A DNA stretch of 64,000 nt from an uncultured Nostocoides sp. (GTDB lineage: Bacteria; Actinomycetota; Actinomycetes; Actinomycetales; Dermatophilaceae): contig CALMQX010000042.1 in assembly GCA_937873315.1 (NCBI GenBank), positions 124,001 to 188,000 of the forward strand, read 5' to 3'. Below the pieces are notes generated by a model that saw nothing but the letters and a program-made list of their open reading frames with translations, did no database searches and was not told where the DNA came from. Numbering within the stretch: the first letter of the stretch is position 1; each line of letters opens with the position of its first letter. The position numbers and the translations under genes are program-made. Shown in pieces: positions 35,181 to 44,305 of this stretch.

Positions 35181-35250
35181 CGGTGATTGTGCATTCTGCG
35201 AGCAGTCGGTCACGTGGCTCGCGGCCCAATCGGCGACGACAGTAATCCCG
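35167..35250 (+). pseudogene. 5' fragment of a DCC (DUF393) thiol-disulfide protein gene
   Basis: Overlapping the end of the serine hydrolase gene by 14 bases, an ATG begins MLLYDGDCAFCEQSVTWLAA. This contains the DCC-family signature with its CxxC-like pair. After about 28 codons the similarity ends exactly where the convergent amidohydrolase gene finishes (35251). The reading frame then continues as the antisense of that gene. The remaining 80 or more codons expected for the family are missing, so this is a truncated remnant at a recombination junction. Confidence 0.7.
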
Positions 35251-36333
35251 CTACATCAGGCTTCCGCGAAGGACAATCGCCTGCGGGTGTGCCAGGACGG
35301 CCAGGTCTTCCCGCGGGTCCGCGGCATACACCACCACGTCCGCGCTGGCGCCCTCCTCAAGCCCGGGGTAGCCCAGCCACGATCGGGCTCGCCAGGCCGT
35401 CGCATCCAGGACCTCGAGCGCCGAGAGTCCGGCAGCCCGCAAGCGCAAAGCCTCCTGGGCGACCAGCCCATGGGGCAGCGACCCTCCTGCGTCGGTGCCC
35501 AGATAGATCGGGATCCCGGCGTCATGGGCCGCGCCGATGGTCTGCAGTCGACGAGCGTGCAGGTCAAGCATGTGGGCGTGATAGCGCGGGAACTTCTCGC
35601 GAGCGGGCTCGGCGATGGCCGGGAAGGTGTCGACATTGACCAGGGTGGGGACGATGGCAATCCCGCGCTGCGCGAAGACCGCAATGGTGTCCTCGTTCAG
35701 GCCCGTGGCGTGCTCCACGCAGTCGATCCCGGCGGCCGCGAGTTCGTGCAGCGACTCCTCGCCGAAACAGTGCGCGGTGACCCGCGCGCCTTCCTCATGC
35801 GCGGCAGCAATGGCCGCGGCCGCGATCTCTTGCGGCCAGCACGGTGCCAGGTCACCGCGCTCCCGATTGATCCAGTCCCCCACCAACTTGACCCAACCAT
35901 CCCCGCGGCGAGCCTCCTGGCGGACGTAAGTCACCAGATCCTCGGGCTCGATTTCGTGGGCATAGTTGCGGATGTAGTTGCGTGTGCGGGCAATATGCCG
36001 CCCCGCCCGAACCAGCCGAGGTAGATCGTCCCGCTCATGGATCCAGCTGGTGTCCGCGGCCGAGCCCGCATCGCGCAGCAGCAGCGCCCCGGCCTCCCGG
36101 TCCGCGAGTGCTTGCGCTTGCGCAACCTCGGGCGCCACGGCGCCATGCCCGTCGATGCCCACATGGCTGTGCGCATCCACCAGGCCCGGCAGGACCCAGC
36201 CCTGCACGGTCTGGATCTCGTGCGCACCACTCGGTGCGGCATACGTCATCCGGCCATCGACGACCCACGCCTGCGCGGCGATCTCGTCCCGGGATAAGAG
36301 GATCGGGCCGGTGAGGTGCAGGACGGTGCCCAT
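35251..36333 (-). CDS. Amidohydrolase family protein (imidazolonepropionase-like)
   Basis: A 360-residue metal-dependent amidohydrolase. It has LPGLVDAHSHVGIDGHG (metal-binding HxH, near residue 58), HCFGEESLHEL (near 190), VEHATGLNE (near 205) and GTDAGGSLPHGL (near 280). Cytosolic members hydrolyse cyclic amides or dipeptides; the substrate is unknown. It ends against the DCC remnant and has an intact C-terminus. It lies 10 bases downstream of the alpha/beta hydrolase gene on the same strand. Confidence 0.83.
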   Translation of the reverse strand: MGTVLHLTGPILLSRDEIAAQAWVVDGRMTYAAPSGAHEIQTVQGWVLPGLVDAHSHVGIDGHGAVAPEVAQAQALADREAGALLLRDAGSAADTSWIHERDDLPRLVRAGRHIARTRNYIRNYAHEIEPEDLVTYVRQEARRGDGWVKLVGDWINRERGDLAPCWPQEIAAAAIAAAHEEGARVTAHCFGEESLHELAAAGIDCVEHATGLNEDTIAVFAQRGIAIVPTLVNVDTFPAIAEPAREKFPRYHAHMLDLHARRLQTIGAAHDAGIPIYLGTDAGGSLPHGLVAQEALRLRAAGLSALEVLDATAWRARSWLGYPGLEEGASADVVVYAADPREDLAVLAHPQAIVLRGSLM

Positions 36334-36343
36334 GCGCCGCAGC

Positions 36344-37165
36344 CTAGTGGGCTCCGATGAACCGCCGGAGGGCGGCCACGGTCACCTCCGGGGCGTCCGT
36401 GTGCACCCAATGGCCCGCGCCCTTGACGGTCAGTTTGCGGACCGCCGGGAAGAGCGCACGCATCCGCGCGCTGTCTTCGTCATCGACATAGCCGGAGCGC
36501 TCCCCCACCATCCAGAGCGCTGGGCCAGGGTAGGGCGGTAGCCGCAACACCTCCGGCGGGAAGGCCGCGATCTGGGAATCCGGCCCGCGCGCCGCGTCGC
36601 GGGCCACCATGGCGAGGTTGACCTGCCAGGAGAAGGCGCTCCCGTGGCGGCGCAGGTTCTGCAGCAGGAAAGCACGCACCCCCGGATCGGGCACGTCGCG
36701 GGCAAAGATCTCCTCGGCGTCGGCGCGCGAGTGCAACCGGTCGAGCGGCAGAGCCTGCATGGCGGCGATGTACTCCGCGAACCGGTGCAGGTCGCCATAC
36801 CCCTTGGGAGCGATGTCGACCACCGCGAGACGCTCGATCAGCGCTGGGTGCGTCAAGGCCAGGACCATGGCGGTCTTGCCGCCGAGCGAATGCCCGACCA
36901 GAGTCCACCGCTCCCCCGGAGCGCTCTGTTCCAGCGTGCGGGCCACCGCCTCGGCATACCGGATGAAGGACGGTTCCTGGCTCCACGGTGAGCGGCCGTG
37001 ATCTGGCAGGTCGACCAGCAGGGCTCGCGCATCGGTGCCCTGCGCTCCGCTGAGCGCCTTGGCGATCTGCGCCCAGTTGCGCCCCTGCCCAAAGAGCCCG
37101 TGCAGGAAGGCCACCCGGGGTCCGGCCGAGCCGACGGCCAGGGTGTGGAGTGCGCTCATGGGCAC
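36344..37165 (-). CDS. Alpha/beta hydrolase
   Basis: A 273-residue hydrolase of the YbfF/esterase group. It has FLHGLFGQGRNW near residue 20, the nucleophile motif VGHSLGGKTAM near 98 and a terminal histidine in GAGHWVHTDAPEV near 250. Acts on esters in the cytoplasm; substrate unknown. It lies between ffh and the amidohydrolase on the minus strand and carries one octamer copy. Confidence 0.84.
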   Translation of the reverse strand: MPMSALHTLAVGSAGPRVAFLHGLFGQGRNWAQIAKALSGAQGTDARALLVDLPDHGRSPWSQEPSFIRYAEAVARTLEQSAPGERWTLVGHSLGGKTAMVLALTHPALIERLAVVDIAPKGYGDLHRFAEYIAAMQALPLDRLHSRADAEEIFARDVPDPGVRAFLLQNLRRHGSAFSWQVNLAMVARDAARGPDSQIAAFPPEVLRLPPYPGPALWMVGERSGYVDDEDSARMRALFPAVRKLTVKGAGHWVHTDAPEVTVAALRRFIGAH

Positions 37166-37183
37166 CGCCTCAGCCGCCCTGGA

Positions 37184-38785
37184 TCAGCTCTTGCCGAGGA
37201 ACTTCTCGAAGCCCTTGGGTAGCGCGCTCGGGTCGAGGTCGGTCGGTATGCCGCCGCCGGCCCCCGCGCCGAAGGCACCGCCAGCCCCGCCCGCGGGCTT
37301 GCTGGCAGCCCGCTGAGCTGCCTCTCGGGCATCGGCGGCCCGCTTGGCCGGGTTGCCGGACTTGGACTTGGTGCGCTGGGGCGCCGGTTGGCGCCCACGC
37401 TTGCCCATCCCCGGGATTCCGGGCATCCCGGGCACCCCTCCGCGGGCCAACTGCTTCATCATCTTCTGCGCCTCACCGAAGCGCTCGAGCAACTGGTTGA
37501 CCTCGGAGGTCGATACCCCAGAGCCCTTGGCGATGCGGGCTCGACGGGAGCCATTGATCTGCTTGGGGTGGGTGCGCTCGAAGGGCGTCATCGAGCGCAC
37601 CATCGCCTCGACCCGGTCGAACTCCCGCTCGTCGAAGGACTCCAACTGCTGGCGCATCTGCCCCATCCCGGGCATCATCCCGAGGATCTGCTTGAAGTTG
37701 CCCATCTTCTTGATGGCTGACATCTGCTGCAGGAAGTCATCGAAGGTGAAGTCCTCGGCCGCCAGGAACTTGCGTTCCATCTCGGCCGCCTGGCTGCGGT
37801 CGAAGGCGCGTTCCGCCTGCTCAATCAGGGTGAGCACGTCACCCATGTCAAGGATGCGCGAGGCCATCCGGTCGGGGTGGAAGACCTCGAGGTCCTTGAC
37901 GCCTTCACCGACGGAGGCAAACATGATCGGCCGCCCGGTGACCGAGGCCACCGAGAGGGCGGCACCACCGCGGGCGTCGCCGTCGAGTTTGCCGAGCACA
38001 ACGCCGGTGAAGTCCACGCCCTCAAGGAAGGCCTGGGCCGTCTCCACGGCGGCCTGGCCGATCATGGCGTCGATGACGAAGAGCACCTCGTCCGGGTTGA
38101 TCGCCGCGCGAATGTCGGCGGCCTGAGCCATCAGGTCGGTGTCGATGGCCAGCCGGCCAGCGGTGTCCACGATGACCACGTCGTACTGTTTGGAGGTCGC
38201 GAACTCGATGCCCGCACGGGAAACCGAGACCGGGTCGCCATAGGAGCGAGTGCCCTCCCCGGAACCAAGGACAGCGTCGTGACCTGCGATATTGCCGCGT
38301 TCGGGCGCGAACACCGGCACCCCGGCGCGTTCACCGACCACCTCGAGTTGGGTCACCGCATTCGGTCGCTGGAGGTCTGCGGCCACGAGCAGGGGCGTGT
38401 GCCCGTCGGCCTTGAGCAAGTAGGCAAGTTTGCCGGCGAGCGTGGTCTTACCGGACCCCTGGAGACCGGCGAGCATGATCACCGTCGGCGGCTGCTTGGC
38501 AAAGCGAATGCCGCGGGTCTGCCCGCCGAGGATCTGGGTGAGCTCCTCGTTGACGATCTTGACGATCTGCTGAGCGGGATTCAGCGCCCCCGAGACCTCG
38601 GCGCCGAGCGCCCGCTCACGCACGCGGTGCGTGAAGTCCTTGACCACCGGCAAGGCCACGTCGGCCTCGAGCAGGGCGAGCCGGATGTCACGGACGGTCT
38701 TGTTGACATCGGACTCCGACAAGCGCCCCTTGGTGCGCAGGTTACGGAAGGTCGCTGTCAGGCGGTCAGAAAGGCTGGTGAACAC
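37184..38785 (-). CDS. ffh: Signal recognition particle protein Ffh
   Basis: A 533-residue SRP GTPase. The N domain covers residues 1-90. The G domain has GLQGSGKTTLAGKLA (about 110), VDTAGRLAID (about 205) and an insert-like segment of about 17 residues between PERGN and GDPV (about 165-180). The methionine-rich M domain follows from 310, with a Gly/Pro-rich C-terminal tail. It binds signal sequences with 4.5S RNA and docks with FtsY, whose gene is also in the window. Confidence 0.95.
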   Translation of the reverse strand: MFTSLSDRLTATFRNLRTKGRLSESDVNKTVRDIRLALLEADVALPVVKDFTHRVRERALGAEVSGALNPAQQIVKIVNEELTQILGGQTRGIRFAKQPPTVIMLAGLQGSGKTTLAGKLAYLLKADGHTPLLVAADLQRPNAVTQLEVVGERAGVPVFAPERGNIAGHDAVLGSGEGTRSYGDPVSVSRAGIEFATSKQYDVVIVDTAGRLAIDTDLMAQAADIRAAINPDEVLFVIDAMIGQAAVETAQAFLEGVDFTGVVLGKLDGDARGGAALSVASVTGRPIMFASVGEGVKDLEVFHPDRMASRILDMGDVLTLIEQAERAFDRSQAAEMERKFLAAEDFTFDDFLQQMSAIKKMGNFKQILGMMPGMGQMRQQLESFDEREFDRVEAMVRSMTPFERTHPKQINGSRRARIAKGSGVSTSEVNQLLERFGEAQKMMKQLARGGVPGMPGIPGMGKRGRQPAPQRTKSKSGNPAKRAADAREAAQRAASKPAGGAGGAFGAGAGGGIPTDLDPSALPKGFEKFLGKS

Positions 38786-38819
38786 CGGCTTAGGTTATCC
38801 CGAATGCCGCCCGCCTCCC

Positions 38820-38843
38820 TTTTCCTCTGCTAGCAGAGGAAAA
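38820..38843. terminator. 24-base perfect palindrome between glnD and ffh
   Basis: TTTTCCTCTGCT at 38820-38831 is followed immediately by its exact complement through 38843. It lies about 80 bases past the glnD stop and 35 bases before ffh. The flanking A and T runs give a terminator-like shape readable on either strand; a regulator operator is the alternative. Confidence 0.6.
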
Positions 38844-38921
38844 CACAAGCACCCACACCATCCTGCATATGCCGTCGTTCGTTTTCGTCTGCTGAGTTGT
38901 GGACGCGAAGCCGAGCGCCGT

Positions 38922-41249
38922 TCACAGGGCCACTTCGCACGCTTCCATCAGCGCAGCCACCGCCTGGGCCACCCGCGCGGGCGCCAAGGCACTTCCATCG
39001 CGATCCAAGAGATACAAGGTGTCCATCGCTTGGCCGGCGCTGGTGGCGATATGCGCCGACCGCACCGAGATCCCCACCGAGGCCAGCGCCCGCCCGAGGT
39101 CATGCACCAGACCCGGCCGGTCGTCCGTGCGGACTTCGAGCGCGGTGGCATCGCTGCTGGCGTCCGGCGCCAAGAGCACCCGGGGCGCCAGCCCGGCTGG
39201 CGCGCTCGCGGCTCGACTCCGCCGACGAAGCCGGTCGAGCACCGCGTGCTCCCCACGGCCCAATCGATCGATGAGCGCTCCGATGGCGGCCGGGTCGGGA
39301 GGCTGGTGTTCGTCGCCCTCGACATCCCAGACGTCCACGGCGACGGCCCCCGCTTCGGTGTCCACCGTGGCCAGTTGCGCGCGCCGCACCATGAGCCCCT
39401 GCACGGCCAGGGCGCCAGCCATGTCGGCGAAGAGACCCACACGGTCCACCGCTTGCACGGTCACCGCCCAACCTCCCGCCACGGGGTCGACGCGCACGAG
39501 GGTCGCATGGGGCGCAGCCGGGTCAAGGAGCGAGACGGCCGGAGTCGCGCCCGCTGCCTCCCGCTGCGTCATGGCAGCGCGCACGGCGCCGACCAGATCT
39601 TGCAGCAGCCGGCTGCGCCAGGTCGTCCAGGCCAGCGGCCCGGCGGCTCGCGCGTCGGCCTCGGTGAGGGCCGCCAGCAAGTCCAAGACCTCGCGGTCGG
39701 CACCGACGGCCGCCAGCACGGCCGCGATCGTGGCCGGGTCGCTGTGGTCGCGCCGGGTTGCCAGATCCATGAGGGTAAGGTGCTCGCGCACCAAGGTGAC
39801 CACGACCTGGCGATCAGCCTCGGGCAGACCCCAGCGCTGGCCGATGACCTCGGCGCTGGCCGCGCCCACTCGGCTGTGGTCATCCGCCCCGGCGACCTTG
39901 CCGATGTCATGGATCAGCGCCGCCATGACCAGCAGATCAGGGCGCGCCACCGACCGCACCAGGGCGGCCGCCTCGACGGCAGTCTCCACGCAGTGCCGAT
40001 CGACCGTATGCCGGTGAACCCGGCTGCGCTGCGGCCGGGAGCGCACGGCGGCCCACTCAGGAATCCACTGGGTGATCAGTCCGACCTGGTCCAGGCCCTC
40101 CCAGACCACCGGCAAGCCCGGTCCAGCGGCCAGCAGATCGGTGAGCAGTTCCCTCGCCGCCGCACCCCAGGGTTGCGGCACGGCCGGAGATGCGGCCAGC
40201 CGCGTCAGGGTGGCCGGCGCAATCGGCACCCCCGCCCGGGCAGCGGCCACGGCCGCGCGCAATGGGGTCAGCGGATCGTCTGCGAGCGATGGAGACCCCA
40301 GCACGACCTCACCGTCATGCAGGTGCAGGCCATGACCCAGCGGAGTCATCGTCGGCCGGCGCGGCCCGATCCGTAGCCGCCGAGCACCCTGAGACTGCCG
40401 AGCGCGACGGACCGTCGCATCCAGCGCATAGGCTACGACCCGTCCGGCCCCCAGCACCTCGGTCAACATGTCGTCGACCTCGCTGTGGCCCAACAAGGTG
40501 GCCACGCTCTCTTGGTCCTCGTGCGTCATTCGCTCCCGAGCGCGCCCGCTCGCGACGTGCAGCGCATCGCGAACATCGAGCAGGTGACTGTATGCCGCGT
40601 CCACTCCCCCGTGCGGCCGGTCCGCCAACCAGGCTCGAGTCAACGCGGTGAGCACCGTCATATCCCGCAGCCCACCTCGCGCCTCTTTGAGGTCGGGCTC
40701 GGTGGACTGACTGAGGTCACCGGCTCGACGGTGCCGCTCCTCGAGGTTGTCAAGCACCTCAGCGAGCCTGGTTCGCGCATTGCTGCGCCAATCGTGAGCC
40801 AGAGTCTGACTGGCCTCGTCAACCAGGCGCGGGTCCCCGGCCATCACGGCAATATCGAGCAAGCCCAAGGCGGCTGCGAGGTCCCCGGAGGCCGTGGCGC
40901 GGCATTGGGCCACCGTCCGGACACTGTGATCCAGCCGAATGCCGCTGTCCCACAACGGATACCAGAGACGGTTGGCGAGATCTTCCAGATCTCCCGCCCG
41001 ACGACGTCCGTCATGGAGTAACAGGAGGTCGTAGTCGCTGAGCGGTCCGGCATCCCCGCGACCCACGGAACCCACGGCCGCGAGCGCGACCCCGGAGACA
41101 TCCTCGTGGCGTGTCACCTCGGCCCAGTGCGCCGCCAGCCACGCCCGGTCGCCAGCGGCGATGGCCGCCCGTCGCGCACCACCAAGCGCGTGCTCACGCC
41201 ACCAAGTGGTGGCGTGAGCACGCGAGCGAGGCGGACCTAGCGGCAGCAC
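38922..41249 (-). CDS. glnD: [Protein-PII] uridylyltransferase/adenylyltransferase GlnD
   Basis: About 775 residues. The nucleotidyltransferase motif GSVGRGDAGPLSDYD lies at about 60-74, and the HD phosphohydrolase motif ALIHDIGKVAGADDHSR is near 440. Two C-terminal ACT domains follow (about 610-690 and 700-775). It modifies and demodifies PII in response to glutamine. I chose GTG at 41249, ten bases after the glnB stop, because no ATG is available before the NTase motif. The GTG at about 41117 is a shorter alternative. The chosen N-terminus reads through a perfect 18-bp palindrome. It is the last gene of amtB-glnB-glnD. Confidence 0.87.
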   Translation of the reverse strand: MLPLGPPRSRAHATTWWREHALGGARRAAIAAGDRAWLAAHWAEVTRHEDVSGVALAAVGSVGRGDAGPLSDYDLLLLHDGRRRAGDLEDLANRLWYPLWDSGIRLDHSVRTVAQCRATASGDLAAALGLLDIAVMAGDPRLVDEASQTLAHDWRSNARTRLAEVLDNLEERHRRAGDLSQSTEPDLKEARGGLRDMTVLTALTRAWLADRPHGGVDAAYSHLLDVRDALHVASGRARERMTHEDQESVATLLGHSEVDDMLTEVLGAGRVVAYALDATVRRARQSQGARRLRIGPRRPTMTPLGHGLHLHDGEVVLGSPSLADDPLTPLRAAVAAARAGVPIAPATLTRLAASPAVPQPWGAAARELLTDLLAAGPGLPVVWEGLDQVGLITQWIPEWAAVRSRPQRSRVHRHTVDRHCVETAVEAAALVRSVARPDLLVMAALIHDIGKVAGADDHSRVGAASAEVIGQRWGLPEADRQVVVTLVREHLTLMDLATRRDHSDPATIAAVLAAVGADREVLDLLAALTEADARAAGPLAWTTWRSRLLQDLVGAVRAAMTQREAAGATPAVSLLDPAAPHATLVRVDPVAGGWAVTVQAVDRVGLFADMAGALAVQGLMVRRAQLATVDTEAGAVAVDVWDVEGDEHQPPDPAAIGALIDRLGRGEHAVLDRLRRRSRAASAPAGLAPRVLLAPDASSDATALEVRTDDRPGLVHDLGRALASVGISVRSAHIATSAGQAMDTLYLLDRDGSALAPARVAQAVAALMEACEVAL
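41187..41224. repeat. 18-bp perfect inverted repeat at the glnB-glnD junction
   Basis: Arms 41187-41204 (CGCGTGCTCACGCCACCA) and 41207-41224 are exact complements with a 2-base centre. It lies at the 5' end of glnD, within the coding region if the GTG at 41249 is the start. It could attenuate glnD expression relative to amtB-glnB, or be an inserted palindromic repeat. Confidence 0.75.
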
Positions 41250-41259
41250 TGACGTCGAC

Positions 41260-42980
<1,721 letters not shown>

Positions 42981-42994
42981 TGTCGACGGCCCGT

Positions 42995-43064
42995 GTTACC
43001 GAACCGGGTTCCGTGGTGTTACGTCCATGTTGCGCGGGTGTTCGGGACGTTAGCAGTGGGTTAC
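42995..43064 (-). promoter_or_regulatory. Candidate GlnR-type nitrogen-control boxes upstream of amtB
   Basis: On the minus strand the motif GTAAC or a near variant recurs at about 43064, 43053, 43022, 43012 and 42999. The first two form GTAAC-n6-CTAAC, matching the AC-to-AC spacing of 11 in actinobacterial GlnR half-sites. The other spacings are less regular, so this is suggestive only. It would place amtB-glnB-glnD under nitrogen limitation control. Confidence 0.4.
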
Positions 43065-43122
43065 AGGTGGCCGTCGGTCTCGCGAAGCGGGACGAATGCC
43101 ACCGGAGAGGGCGGGGCGATGC

Positions 43123-44244
43123 CTAGTCGAGGATGGCGTCGACGAAGGTCTCAGCGTCAAAGGGCGCCAGGTCGTCCGGACCTTCACCCAAGCCCACGAG
43201 CTTGACCGGGACCCCCAGGTCGCGCTGCACGGCCACCACGATGCCGCCCTTGGCGGTGCCATCCAGCTTGGTCAGCACGATGCCGGTCACGCCGACGACT
43301 TCGGTGAAGACCTGGGCCTGGCGCAAACCGTTTTGTCCCGTGGTCGCATCGAGCACAAGCAGCACCTCATCGATGGGCTGCTGCTTCTCGACCACGCGCT
43401 TGACCTTGCCAAGCTCGTCCATCAGGCCCACCTTGGTGTGCAGACGGCCGGCCGTGTCGATGACCACGACATCGGCCTCGAGGTCGCGCGCGGCCTTGAC
43501 CGCATCGAAGGCCACGGCAGCCGGGTCGGCCCCGTCACGATCCGAGCGCACCGTGGGCACGCCGACGCGCTCACCCCAGGTCTGCAGCTGGTCGGCAGCG
43601 GCGGCCCGGAAGGTGTCGGCAGCGCCCAGCACGACGTCCTTGTCCTCGGCGACGAGTACCCGGGCGAGTTTGCCCGCCGTGGTGGTCTTGCCGGCGCCAT
43701 TCACGCCCACGACCAGGATGCAGGCGGGGCGATCCTCGATCCGGCTCGACGCGAGGTCACGGTCGAGCGAGGGATCCACGAGGGCGACGAGCTCCTCACG
43801 CAGCCAGGCCCGCATGGTCGCTTCGTCGGTCTTCCCGGCCGCGGCCACCCGCTGACGCAGGCGCTCCACCACCTGGGTGCTGGCATCGACGCCGAGGTCA
43901 GCGGTGATGAGGGTGTCCTCGACGGCCTCCCAGGTCTCCTCGTCCAGTCGACCACCGGCGAGCAGCGCCAAGAGCCCCTTGCCCATCGCGGTGTTGGAGC
44001 GAGCGAGCCGGGCACGCAATCGCGCCAAGCGGCCTTCGGGCGCCTCCGGACGTTCGATCGTCGGGGTCGGCTGCAGCGGCGGCAGCTCTTCCTCGACCTC
44101 GGCCGGGACGGTTGGTGGCGGCGCGGGCAGGTCCTTGGTGGCCCCCCCACGACCACGGAACAGGCCGGCGATGATTCCCCCGGCGACAACAAGGATGCCG
44201 ATGATGACGGCAGCCCACTCCCACGCAGTGTCGATCCAACTCAC
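43123..44244 (-). CDS. ftsY: Signal recognition particle receptor FtsY
   Basis: A 373-residue SRP-type GTPase. It has one N-terminal hydrophobic segment (AAVIIGILVVAGGIIAGLF) and a Pro/Glu linker. An NG domain follows with GVNGAGKTTTAGKLARVL near 175 and VIDTAGRLHTKVGLMDEL near 265. It brings Ffh-ribosome complexes to the membrane. It lies in the usual smc-ftsY neighbourhood. Confidence 0.95.
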   Translation of the reverse strand: MSWIDTAWEWAAVIIGILVVAGGIIAGLFRGRGGATKDLPAPPPTVPAEVEEELPPLQPTPTIERPEAPEGRLARLRARLARSNTAMGKGLLALLAGGRLDEETWEAVEDTLITADLGVDASTQVVERLRQRVAAAGKTDEATMRAWLREELVALVDPSLDRDLASSRIEDRPACILVVGVNGAGKTTTAGKLARVLVAEDKDVVLGAADTFRAAAADQLQTWGERVGVPTVRSDRDGADPAAVAFDAVKAARDLEADVVVIDTAGRLHTKVGLMDELGKVKRVVEKQQPIDEVLLVLDATTGQNGLRQAQVFTEVVGVTGIVLTKLDGTAKGGIVVAVQRDLGVPVKLVGLGEGPDDLAPFDAETFVDAILD

Positions 44245-44305
44245 CGGACCATCCTGGCAGTGCGCGCGTCACGACCCAAACCGAACGGCCGCAAGCGCTC
44301 GTGCG

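Noticed and set aside
35128..36024. Full-length gene on the plus strand beginning with the DCC motif
   Set aside because: Only the first 28 or so codons look like DCC protein. The rest is the antisense of a well-supported amidohydrolase.
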